From positions 4,030,001-4,094,000 of the forward strand of contig NZ_JAGJBY010000002.1 in assembly GCF_020010905.1 (NCBI RefSeq): a stretch of DNA of 64,000 bases, in the 5' to 3' direction. Positions 39,248-46,875 of this stretch are shown piece by piece. Every line of letters begins with the position of its first letter. Position 1 is the stretch's first letter. The notes under the pieces were generated by a model. That model was not told the origin of the DNA, made no database searches, and worked only from the letters and a program-made list of their open reading frames with translations. This DNA is from Streptomyces acidiscabies (GTDB lineage Bacteria; Actinomycetota; Actinomycetes; Streptomycetales; Streptomycetaceae). The translations under genes and the position numbers were made by a program.

Positions 39248-39619
39248 TCAGCGGTCGAACTTCCAGGTGATGTGCGCGGGCGCCGTGTTGACGACCGTGA
39301 CCGGGATACGGACGGCCGTCCCGTCGCCCCGTCTGCCGGTGCACGTCATCCTCGTCCCCGCGACCGCGAGCAGCGGACCCGGGCAGGTCACGTCGTGGAC
39401 TCTGATCCCGACCCAGGGCAGCGGGTGGTACCTGCTCTGCGTCCTGCCGGCGACGATGTTCGCGGCGAGGGCCTTGCGGCCGTCCACCATGACCGTGTCG
39501 TACTCGTCCAGGCGCGTCGTCGACTCCGTCGTGGAGAGCGCGCGTGTGCCGAGGACGCCGGTCAGGAGGACGACGGCCGCTCCGGCGACGACGCCGAGGG
39601 CGAACCTGCTGTCCGGCAC
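39248..39619 (-). CDS. DUF4333-like membrane-anchored protein (copy 2)
   Basis: 123 residues from GTG 39619 (GAGAGGAAG upstream). It has an N-terminal membrane anchor (ALGVVAGAAVVLLTGVLGTR), then STTESTTRLDEYDTVMVDGR, PLPWVGIRVHDVTCPGP and RMTCTGRRG, ending ITWKFDR. Length, anchor, two Cys and ending match copy 1 at 4680-5051. It is divergent from a paralogous histidine kinase, as copy 1 is. The shared architecture supports a functional pair; what is sensed is unknown. Confidence 0.8.
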   Translation of the reverse strand: MPDSRFALGVVAGAAVVLLTGVLGTRALSTTESTTRLDEYDTVMVDGRKALAANIVAGRTQSRYHPLPWVGIRVHDVTCPGPLLAVAGTRMTCTGRRGDGTAVRIPVTVVNTAPAHITWKFDR

Positions 39620-39696
39620 GGGCGGCTTCCTCTCGGACTTCGGGGCGGGGCTCCGGCTTCGGTTTCGGGCTTCGGAAAGTACCAGTTCACCCCCGC

Positions 39697-39702
39697 TACG
39701 GT
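39697..39702 (+). promoter_or_regulatory. -10 box (TACGGT) for a leaderless histidine-kinase mRNA
   Basis: TACGGT lies 6 bases before the ATG at 39709. The equivalent box of the first kinase is TACCGT, 7 bases before its ATG. There is no ribosome-binding site in either case. Confidence 0.55.
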
Positions 39703-39708
39703 GACGCC

Positions 39709-40827
39709 ATGCGATCCACCGCCCGGGGCTTCGCGGTCGGCGCCCTCCTCGCCGCGGCCTTCCTCGATCTCGTCGTCGCCCAGCAGACCCGTACGGGCCT
39801 CGCGCTGCCCGCGCTGGTCCTCGCCGTCGGCCTGACCGCCGTCCTGCGACCCCTTGGTTCCCTTCAACTCCGTACCGTCGTACCCGCGTTGCTGTCCCTG
39901 CTGTACACGGCGACATCGGTCATCCGGCACCGCGACGTCGCCTTCGGGCCCGGCGAGGTCGCCGTGCTGCTGTGTCTGCTGTACGTCGCCGTGCGGTACG
40001 TACCGGCGCGGTGGGCCGGGGTGTGCGGGGCGCTGGACGCGGGGGCGGTGCTCGCGATGCCGGCGCGGTACTTCCGTACGCCGTGGGCCGGGGACGAGGG
40101 GCCGGTGTATCTGGTCGTCGGGCTGGTGCTGGTCGGGTCCGTCGCCGGGTTCGCGGGGTATCTGCGCGCGCTGGACTTCCGGCGTGCCGTCGCCGTCGCC
40201 GAGACGCGGCGCCAGGAGCGCGTGGCGATCGCCGCCGACCTCCACGACTTCGTGGCGCATCACGTGACCGGCATCCTCGTCCAGACGCAGATGGCCCGGA
40301 TGCTGGTCGCCGGTGAGCGGGAGCGGGTCGATCCCGTCCTCGGGGGGATCCAGGACGCGGCGACCGAGGCGCTCGCCTCGATGCGGCGGACGGTCGGCGT
40401 GCTGCGGGAGAGCGACTCCGCCGCGATGCACCCGGTGGGCGACCTCGCCGGGATCCGGGGGCTGGTCCGGGGGTTCGCCGGGCAGCCCGTCGTCCTGCGG
40501 CGGGACGCGGCCGTCCACGACGACCTGCCGCACGAGGTGCAGGCCGCGGCCTTCCGCGTCGTCCAGGAGGCGCTGACCAACGTACGGCGGCATGCGGGCG
40601 ACGCGGGGCGGGTCGCCGTAGGGCTGCGGCTCGTCGGTACGGCTCTGGAGGTGACCGTCGTGGACGACGGGCGGGGTGGGGTGCGGCTGCCGGAGGAGGC
40701 TCGGGGTGGGGGGTTCGGGCTGGTGGGGCTGCGGGAGCGGGTTACGGCGTTGGGTGGGGAGCTGGAGGCGGGGCCTGAGGTGGAGGGGTGGCGGGTTCGG
40801 GCGGTGTTGCCGGTGCGGGGGCGGTGA
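39709..40827 (+). CDS. orphan sensor histidine kinase, HisKA_3 type (copy 2)
   Basis: 372 residues. Five or six membrane helices occupy about 5-165. The H-box ADLHDFVAHHVTGILVQTQ is identical to copy 1, the N-box is QEALTNVRRHAGDAG, and DDGRGG and GGGFGLVGLRERV form the ATP lid. A 71-nt identical DNA stretch (40228-40298 versus 5770-5840) covers the H-box while flanks diverge. No response regulator is adjacent; a MarR gene follows 88 bases on. It most likely works with the divergent DUF4333 protein. Confidence 0.9.
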   Translation: MRSTARGFAVGALLAAAFLDLVVAQQTRTGLALPALVLAVGLTAVLRPLGSLQLRTVVPALLSLLYTATSVIRHRDVAFGPGEVAVLLCLLYVAVRYVPARWAGVCGALDAGAVLAMPARYFRTPWAGDEGPVYLVVGLVLVGSVAGFAGYLRALDFRRAVAVAETRRQERVAIAADLHDFVAHHVTGILVQTQMARMLVAGERERVDPVLGGIQDAATEALASMRRTVGVLRESDSAAMHPVGDLAGIRGLVRGFAGQPVVLRRDAAVHDDLPHEVQAAAFRVVQEALTNVRRHAGDAGRVAVGLRLVGTALEVTVVDDGRGGVRLPEEARGGGFGLVGLRERVTALGGELEAGPEVEGWRVRAVLPVRGR

Positions 40828-40865
40828 GGGACGGCGGGGTGGGGGTGCGGCGGCGGGCTCTGGTG

Positions 40866-40909
40866 ACTTGAAGCGTCAAGTGAAGTGACTTGACGGTTCA
40901 AGTTATGCT
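40866..40909 (+). promoter_or_regulatory. twin MarR operators and leaderless -10 of the MarR-dioxygenase unit
   Basis: Two sites ACTTGANNNNTCAAGT lie at 40866-40881 and 40888-40903, centres 22 bases apart (two helix turns). TATGCT (40904-40909) follows directly, 6 bases before the MarR ATG, giving a leaderless transcript. Repressor bound here would block polymerase. Confidence 0.8.
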
Positions 40910-40915
40910 GGCCGC

Positions 40916-41413
40916 ATGAGCACGGACGAGACGGGTACAGACGGCACGCCCTGGCTGGACGCCGAGGAGCAGGAGACCTGGCTCGCCCTGGTCGGTCTGA
41001 TGACCCACCTCCCCGGCGCCCTGGACGCCCAGTTGCAGCGGGACGCCGGGATCAGCCACTTCGAGTACCAGGTCCTCGCCGGGCTCTCCATGTCCTCGGA
41101 GCGCACCCTGCGGATGAGCGTCCTCGCCGAGTTCGCCGTCGCCTCGCTGTCCCGGCTCTCGCACACCGTCAAGCGCCTGGAGAAACAGGGCTGGGTACGC
41201 CGTACGACCGACCCCGGCGACGGCCGCTGCACGCTGGCGACCCTCACCGACGCCGGGTGGGACAAGGTCGTCGCCACCGCGCCCGGCCACGTCGCCGAGG
41301 TGCGGCGGCTGGTGTTCGGCCCGCTCACCAAGGCCCAGCAGCGGCATCTGCGGGAGGCGGGACGGCGCGTCAACGACGCCGTACGCCCCGACGGGTGCCC
41401 CCCGACCGGCTGA
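40916..41413 (+). CDS. MarR family transcriptional regulator (copy 1)
   Basis: 165 residues. DAGISHFEYQVLAGLSMSSE, LRMSVLAEFAVASLSRLSHT and VKRLEKQGWVRRTTDPGDGR are the winged-helix core of MarR proteins. It likely senses a phenolic and represses itself and the next gene, a dioxygenase 53 bases downstream. A relative at 53576 shares the WLDPEE and W-L-A-Y start layout. Confidence 0.93.
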   Translation: MSTDETGTDGTPWLDAEEQETWLALVGLMTHLPGALDAQLQRDAGISHFEYQVLAGLSMSSERTLRMSVLAEFAVASLSRLSHTVKRLEKQGWVRRTTDPGDGRCTLATLTDAGWDKVVATAPGHVAEVRRLVFGPLTKAQQRHLREAGRRVNDAVRPDGCPPTG

Positions 41414-41466
41414 GCTTGCCTTTTAACCTCTGGCGTCGAAACGTCCCTCCGCCCGAAAGGCCCCGT

Positions 41467-42345
41467 ATGTCCTCCGTCTTCAACCCCGCGATACCGGCCG
41501 GCGCGTACGACGCGTTCCTCCCCGACGCCCTGGTCCGCGCCCGCGCCCAGCGCGAGTGGACCCCCGCCGACGGCCCCCTCCCCGCCCTCTACCTCAGCCA
41601 CGGCGCCCCGCCCCTCTTCGACGACGGCCCCTGGCTGCGCGAACTCCTCGACTGGGCGCAGCGCCTGCCGAGGCCCAAGTCGATCCTGATCGTCTCCGCG
41701 CACTGGGAGGACGCCCCCCTCGCGATCTCCGCGTCCGCCGCGCACACGCCGCTGGTGTACGACTTCGGCGGCTTCCACCCCCGCTACTACCGCATGAAGT
41801 ACGACACCCCGGACGCCACCGCGCTGGCCCACCGCGTCGCGGCGGCCATGCCGGACGGCGAACCGCTGTACCAGCACACGAACCGGGGCCTCGACCACGG
41901 CGCGTGGGTGCCGCTGATGGCGATGTACCCCCTCGCGGACATCCCCGTACTCCAGCTGTCCCTGCCGACCCACGACCCGGTCCGCCTGATGGAACTCGGC
42001 CGCCGCCTGGCGGGCCTGCGCGAGGAAGGTGTCCTGGTCATCGGCTCGGGCTTCATGACGCACGGCCTGCCGTTCGTCACCCGCGAGATGCTCGACGGCG
42101 TCGTCCCCGCCTGGTCCTCCGACTTCGACCAGTGGGCCGCCGAGGCGCTGGCCAAGGGGGACGTCGACGAACTCGCCGCGTACGCCAGCCGCGCGCCCGG
42201 GATGCCGTACGCGCACCCCACCCCCGACCACTTCCTCCCCCTCTTCATCGCCCTCGGCAGTGCGGACGACCCGGAGCGGGCCGTCCGCACCACCATCGAC
42301 GGCTTCATGATGGGATTCGCGAAGCGGTCGTTCGAAGTGGCGTAG
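41467..42345 (+). CDS. LigB-type extradiol dioxygenase (DODA family)
   Basis: 292 residues. LYLSHGAPPLFDDGPWLREL (metal-ligand His in SHG), SILIVSAHWEDAPLAIS (second His), LDHGAWVPLMAMYPLADIP (His in DHG) and GSGFMTHGLPF match the 4,5-DOPA dioxygenase / YgiD group, which open catechol rings using iron(II) or zinc. Its control by the upstream MarR is likely. A YgiD-like role in L-DOPA or catechol removal is the best guess; the true substrate is unknown. Confidence 0.9.
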   Translation: MSSVFNPAIPAGAYDAFLPDALVRARAQREWTPADGPLPALYLSHGAPPLFDDGPWLRELLDWAQRLPRPKSILIVSAHWEDAPLAISASAAHTPLVYDFGGFHPRYYRMKYDTPDATALAHRVAAAMPDGEPLYQHTNRGLDHGAWVPLMAMYPLADIPVLQLSLPTHDPVRLMELGRRLAGLREEGVLVIGSGFMTHGLPFVTREMLDGVVPAWSSDFDQWAAEALAKGDVDELAAYASRAPGMPYAHPTPDHFLPLFIALGSADDPERAVRTTIDGFMMGFAKRSFEVA

Positions 42346-42357
42346 ACGTGGAACGGG

Positions 42358-42696
42358 TCAGGTCTGGATCTCCGAGGGGCCCTCGTCGAAGACGGTGATG
42401 TCCACGCAGAGGTAGATCGGCTCACCCCAGTTGTGGTGGAGCACCCAGGTGACTCCGTTGTTGGGGTCGAACGGCGGGCCGTGCGGCGCGATGTTGGTGA
42501 CCCAGACGTCGGCCGCTCCGACGAACCGCTTGCGGTCTGTGCCGCCGAAGCCGCCGTGCGGGTCGCTGCGCTCCGGCGCGTACTCGCAGGCCGTGACGAG
42601 GACGACGGAGTTGGCGTTGATGGCGGCCCAGTTGAAGTTGCACGTGGTCCGGGTCGCTTGGGGATCCCGGTAGTACACACGGATGTGCTGGGGCAT
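42358..42696 (-). CDS. hypothetical protein
   Basis: 112 residues from ATG 42696. No signal peptide; rich in aromatic and Asn residues. Segments HIRVYYRDPQATRTTCNFNW, VVLVTACEYAPERSDPHGGF and WVTNIAPHGPPFDPNNGV give no family I can name. It lies convergent with the dioxygenase and divergent from fumarylacetoacetase. Confidence 0.6.
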   Translation of the reverse strand: MPQHIRVYYRDPQATRTTCNFNWAAINANSVVLVTACEYAPERSDPHGGFGGTDRKRFVGAADVWVTNIAPHGPPFDPNNGVTWVLHHNWGEPIYLCVDITVFDEGPSEIQT

Positions 42697-42755
42697 GGAG
42701 CCACCCCTTCCGTAGCTGATGGACTGGTGCCTTCCCATCGTGAGGTGTGCACGAA

Positions 42756-42832
42756 TGAGCGGCAAGTCGATCATTTGAGCGGCTCGTCCCTCGTGTGGCT
42801 GCCTTGACGGTCCTGGGGCCGCGACCTAGCGT
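42756..42832 (+). promoter_or_regulatory. fumarylacetoacetase promoter with a pair of direct repeats
   Basis: TTGACG (42804-42809), a 17-base spacer and TAGCGT (42827-42832) make a good vegetative promoter. TGAGCGGC occurs twice upstream, at 42756-42763 and 42776-42783, 20 bases apart, and may bind an activator or repressor. Confidence 0.6.
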
Positions 42833-42862
42833 GCGGTGATCGCGGCGACAGAAAGGTCCTTC

Positions 42863-44053
42863 ATGCGGCTCTCCGCCCCGGCCGACTCCCTCTTCGGACT
42901 CGCCAACCTGCCGTACGGCGTCTACTCCCGCCCCGGCACCGCACCCCGCGTCGCCACCCGCTACGGCGACCACGTCGTCGACCTCGCGCTCCTCCTCGGC
43001 GACGAGGTCTTCGCCGCGCCCGCCCTCAACCCGTTCATGGCGCAGGGGTACGACCGCTGGGTCGCCGTCCGTGCCGCGATCGCCGCCGCGCTTGCGGGGG
43101 ACGTCCCCTCCGACGCCGTCCACCCCCTCTCCGACGTCACCCTCCACCTTCCCTTCGAGGTCGCGGACTACGTCGACTTCTACGCGTCCGAACACCACGC
43201 CGCCAACCTCGGCCGCCTCTTCCGGCCCGAGAACCCGGAGCCCCTGCTCCCCAACTGGAAGCACCTCCCCGTCGGTTACCACGGCCGCTCCGCCTCCGTC
43301 GTCGTCTCCGGCACGGACGTCGTACGCCCCTCCGGCCAGCGCAAGTCACCCGGCGACCCGGCGCCTGTCTTCGGGCCCTCCGTCCGGCTCGACATCGAGG
43401 CGGAGGTCGGTTTCGTGGTCGGCACCGGCAACGCCATGGGCTCGCCCATCCCCGTAGCCGACGCGGAGTCCCACATCTTCGGCGCCGTCCTCTTCAACGA
43501 CTGGTCCGCGCGCGACATCCAGGCCTGGGAGTACGTCCCGCTCGGCCCCAACCTCGGCAAGTCCTTCGCGTCGACCGTCTCGCCGTGGGTAGTCCCCCTG
43601 CTGGCCCTGACCGCCGCGAAGGTGAACACACCACCCCAGGAACCGGCCGTCCTCCCCTACCTCGCGCTCGACCGCCCTTGGGGCCTCGACATCTCCCTGG
43701 AGATCGAGTGGAACGGCGAGATCGTCTCCCGGCCGCCATACGCCGCGATGTACTGGTCCCCCGCACAGATGCTGGCGCACTTGACCGCGAACGGCGCCCC
43801 CACCCGAACCGGCGACCTCTTTGCCTCCGGCACGGTATCGGGACCGGAGAAGGGGGAACGGGGAGCGTTCATCGAACTGACGTGGGGCGGGGCGGAACCG
43901 GTCGCTGTGGGCGGGGAGCTGAGAACGTTCCTGGAGGACGGGGACGAGGTGGTGCTGCGGGGGAGTGCGCCGGGGGTTGGCGGGGGGAGGATCGGGTTCG
44001 GGGAGGCTCGGGGGAGGGTGGTGGGGAGGGGGAGTGAGTGGATGAGTGGCTGA
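42863..44053 (+). CDS. fahA: fumarylacetoacetase
   Basis: 396 residues, the usual family length. YVDFYASEHHAANLGRLFRP, LPVGYHGRSASVVVSGTDVV, DIEAEVGFVVGTGNAMGSPI and FGAVLFNDWSARDIQAWEYV are the calcium- and substrate-binding motifs, with catalytic His and Glu in the conserved blocks. It hydrolyses fumarylacetoacetate to fumarate and acetoacetate, the last step of tyrosine/homogentisate breakdown. Homogentisate dioxygenase and maleylacetoacetate isomerase are not in the window. Confidence 0.95.
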   Translation: MRLSAPADSLFGLANLPYGVYSRPGTAPRVATRYGDHVVDLALLLGDEVFAAPALNPFMAQGYDRWVAVRAAIAAALAGDVPSDAVHPLSDVTLHLPFEVADYVDFYASEHHAANLGRLFRPENPEPLLPNWKHLPVGYHGRSASVVVSGTDVVRPSGQRKSPGDPAPVFGPSVRLDIEAEVGFVVGTGNAMGSPIPVADAESHIFGAVLFNDWSARDIQAWEYVPLGPNLGKSFASTVSPWVVPLLALTAAKVNTPPQEPAVLPYLALDRPWGLDISLEIEWNGEIVSRPPYAAMYWSPAQMLAHLTANGAPTRTGDLFASGTVSGPEKGERGAFIELTWGGAEPVAVGGELRTFLEDGDEVVLRGSAPGVGGGRIGFGEARGRVVGRGSEWMSG

Positions 44054-44061
44054 GCCACTTA

Positions 44062-45183
44062 GAGGTCGTTTTATCCCTCCGTTTCATCCCTGAATGAGGT
44101 GTTGATCCTGCTTTAGTGGGTCACGCCAGGAGATGGTCGCTTCGCCGGTGAGGCGGCGGGCCATGAGGTCGGTCATGGCGAGATGGATCATGGCCTCGGA
44201 GCGGGCGGGGAGGGTTCGTAGTCGCGGGTCAGGCGGCGGTGGAGCATGAGCCAGCCGTAGGTCCGCTCCACCGCCCAGCGTTTCGGGATGGGGGTGAATC
44301 CCCTGGCCCCGGGGGCGCGTTGGACGATTTCGAGGTCGATGCCGAGGGTGGCCGCGTGCTCGACGAAGTGTTTGCGGTAGCCGCCGTCGACCCAGACCTT
44401 GCGCAGGCCGGGATGGTCGGCGGCGGCCTGTTCCAGGAGGGCGCGGCCGGCTGTGGAGTCCTGGACGCTGGCTGCGGTGACCAGCACGGCCAGCAGCAGG
44501 CCGAGGGTATCGGTGATGATGCTTCGCTTGCGGCCTGCGATCTTTTTGCCCGCGTCGATGCCCTGACTTCGCGCGGGGACGCTGGTGGAGGTCTTGACGC
44601 TCTGCGCGTCGATCACGCCGGCGGACGGGGTGGCTCCGTGGCCTTCCTGTCGGCGGACCAGCTCCCGCAGGAGGCCGTTGAGGTGGGCGAAGACGCCGTC
44701 CTTCTGCCACATGGCGAAGTAGCCGTAGACGCTCTGATGCGGCGGGAAGTCGTGCGGGAGGTAGGCCCACTGCACGCCGGTGCGGTCCACGTACAGGATC
44801 GCGTTCATGATCTCGCGCAGGTCGTGCCGTGGTGGTCGGCCGAAGTCCAGGGCCCGGCCCCGGCGTTCGAAGCGCCAGGCGGACAGCACCGGCTCGATCA
44901 ACTCCCAGCGGGCGTCGGACAGGTCACTCGGGTACGCGCGGCGTTCCGTCATGATCCGGGCATACCGCTGCCCGGAGGCGTGCGCCCAGGCGTGCGTCCT
45001 GCCGCGCCGAAGCACGGAACAGAACCGGGCATCCTGGAATGAGACAGGCGCACGCGTGCCCTCACCCCGTCCGTCACACCATCCGCCCCACCAAGAAGAG
45101 CCGTCTCCACCGACTCACCAGCAGCACACCAAGCGGCTGGATAAACCGCCACGGAGTGCCGCACTTAAGAGAAAAACGACCTC
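44062..45183 (-). mobile_element. IS5-type insertion sequence A (1122 bp, TTA target duplication)
   Basis: Terminal repeats are GAGGTCGTTTT (44062-44072) and its reverse complement (45173-45183), flanked on both sides by TTA (44059-44061 and 45184-45186), the target typical of this IS5 subgroup. It carries one transposase with a frameshift near its end. The right TTA is shared with the next element. Confidence 0.85.
44084..44952 (-). pseudogene. IS5 family transposase, frameshifted near the C-terminus
   Basis: From ATG 44952 (MTERRAYPSDLSDARWELIE) the frame has the DDE pieces VIDAQSVKTS, KVWVDGGYRKHFVEH and KRWAVERTYGWLMLHRRLTR. It then ends in DYEPSPPAPRP at 44188, while the normal ending (LPARSEAMIHLAMTDLMARR) continues in another frame to about 44084. 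The loss of one base in the DYE codon region explains it. The catalytic core is intact, so partial activity is possible. Confidence 0.8.
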
Positions 45184-45233
45184 TTAGAGGTCATCTCGTT
45201 TGGAACTATCCCCTGCTGGTGAGTGCCGGCGCC

Positions 45234-45833
45234 TCACATGCCGCGGTCTGGACCGTACCAAGGCTCGGGACGTTCGTTGGCAGACATCGGGAGGTGCTGC
45301 AGTTTCACGGGGCCTGGATAGAAGGCTGAGCTGTTGGGGCCGGTCATGTCTTCGCCTATCAGGTAGCGATAGAGCCATTCGGTGAAGTCCATGCGGTGCT
45401 CTGCCCAGGTTTCGTCATAGTTGACGACAAGCCTGGTGGCATCGGCGGCCGCGTCAAGGAAGACCGTCTCTCCTCGGTCGGTGCTCGCGATCGGCCACAG
45501 GCCGTTGCGGGTGCCGAAACTCAACTCCTCAAGCCCGAAGAGCTGGCGGGGGTCCTCCTCCGCGTCAAGGTCGAGTTCGTCCCAGGGCACTTCTGACCAC
45601 GCCTGGATGGTCTCCCGGATCCACTCGACCAGGTTCCAGCGCTCGGTCGCAGGGTGGGACAAGTACAGATGGCCATTGAGCTGGATCGGGGCGTATGCGT
45701 CGACGATCACCCGGTAGTCGGCCGGCAGCCGTATGCCGAGATCGGCGTGGAGGCGGTCCCATGCCGGCGGCTTTGCATAGCGGTTCTGGGCCGGCCCGAG
45801 CATCGCCATGGCGGCAGCCAGGTAGTCGGTCAT
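45234..45833 (-). CDS. SMI1/KNR4 (SUKH) family immunity-like protein
   Basis: 199 residues. WDRLHADLGIRLPADYRVIV, AYAPIQLNGHLYLSHP, VEWIRETIQAWSEVPW, LWPIASTDRGETVFLD and DFTEWLYRYLIGED follow the SUKH pattern. SUKH proteins often neutralise toxins of polymorphic-toxin systems; no toxin gene is beside it. Base composition is clearly less GC-rich than the flanking chromosome, a sign of transfer. Its start overlaps the end of the degenerate transposase frame by 4 bases. Confidence 0.75.
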   Translation of the reverse strand: MTDYLAAAMAMLGPAQNRYAKPPAWDRLHADLGIRLPADYRVIVDAYAPIQLNGHLYLSHPATERWNLVEWIRETIQAWSEVPWDELDLDAEEDPRQLFGLEELSFGTRNGLWPIASTDRGETVFLDAAADATRLVVNYDETWAEHRMDFTEWLYRYLIGEDMTGPNSSAFYPGPVKLQHLPMSANERPEPWYGPDRGM

Positions 45834-46646
45834 GGGGCACCTCGTTGGTATGGATCGACGCTGAGCAACAGGCCAGCGGCAGGGCAGAATAGTCCGAATG
45901 GGTTATGGATCATGCCAGCCTTGCGTTCGTAGCGACGGTGCAGGCGACGGCACCCGGCCAGCCACGCACCGTCCGCTCCACGGTCCAACGATGGCGGCCC
46001 AGCTGCTGGGATGCCCTTGTGAGCGATGCGCGGGACGATACGTCGGGTGCGGAGCCATCGGCGCAGGTGGTCGTAGTCGTAGCCCTTGTCGGCGTGGAGC
46101 TTGGCGGGCCGCCGACGGCGCGGTCCGCGGCGGGAGCGGATCGGCGGGATACCCCGTTCCAGGGGTTCCAGGCCCCGGCTGTCATGCGTGTTCGCTGCGG
46201 AGATGCCGATGGAGAGGGGCAGACCGGTCCGCTCGGTGATCAAGTGGATCTTTGAGCCCTTCTTTCCGCGATCTACGGGATTCGGGCCCGTCAGGTCCCC
46301 CCTATCATCGCCCGCATGTTCACCGAGTCGACCGCACACCACGACCAGTCCAACTCGCTGCGGGCGCCGAGCTCGTCCAGCACCAGGCGGTGGAGCTTGC
46401 CCACACCCGGGCCCGACTCCACTCGGTGGACCGTCGGTGCGCGGTCGGTCCGGATGGGCCGAAACCCGTCGGCGGCTGGCGCCATGTACAGCCCGTCGTG
46501 GCCACGAAGATGATGGCCGCCAGCACCTGCCGGTCCCTGTACCTGCGCTGGCCACCGCCCTGCGGCCGAACCGGAGCGGCGGGCACCACCCGCTGGAACA
46601 ACTTCCACAACCCATCCGGCACGAGGCGCTCCATCATCGCTATCAC
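45830..46646 (-). pseudogene. degenerate IS5 family transposase
   Basis: Pieces occur in three frames: RLVPDGLWKLFQRVVPAAPV and VLAAIIFVATTGCTW at the start, LHRLVLDELGARSELDWSWC in the middle, GPNPVDRGKKGSKIHLITER, ADKGYDYDHLRRWLR and GRHRWTVERTVRGW later, then LHRRYERKA. The expected C-terminus (HFLAF-like) is missing and is replaced by GMIHNPFGLF. At least three shifts make it non-functional. Confidence 0.85.
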
Positions 46647-46687
46647 GGCCGTCAGCCTAGTGATCGAGCCAGTTGAGACGATCTCTT

Positions 46688-46731
46688 AGTCGGGTAGCCG
46701 GGTCACGGCAACGTGACCCGGCTACCCGACT
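46688..46731. repeat. perfect 20-bp hairpin with GCAA loop, bracketed by TTA
   Basis: AGTCGGGTAGCCGGGTCACG (46688-46707), loop GCAA, and its exact reverse complement (46712-46731). TTA stands at both edges (46686-46688 and 46731-46733), as for the neighbouring elements. It may be the joined ends of an excised IS, or a strong transcription block ahead of the next gene. Confidence 0.85.
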
Positions 46732-46875
46732 TAGTCCCCCCGTGAGTGTCACCAGTTCGGGGATCCTGCCGCTGAAGGGCGGAACAGCCAACGCTAAGGC
46801 TGTGTCGTGGAGAATGGGTCCGATCGAGCCCCGCGGGAGGACCGAGGGGTACCGGGATGCGTGGGCGAAGGCGGC

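Larger units (their letters stand above)
45187..46685 (-). mobile_element. IS5-type element B with a SUKH gene between the putative ends
   Basis: The right end (46685 inward on minus) reads GAGATCGTCTCAACTGG and the left end (45187) GAGGTCATCTCGTTTGG, matching at 12 of 17 positions, mostly differing by transitions. Both ends abut TTA (45184-45186 and 46686-46688). The interior holds a degenerate transposase and a SUKH-like gene; 1.5 kb is long for this family, so the SUKH gene is either cargo or arrived by recombination that also removed the transposase C-terminus. Confidence 0.55.

Noticed and set aside
44188..45015. Intact 275-residue IS5 transposase
   Set aside because: Its end lacks the conserved C-terminus, which continues in another frame to about 44084, so it is frameshifted.
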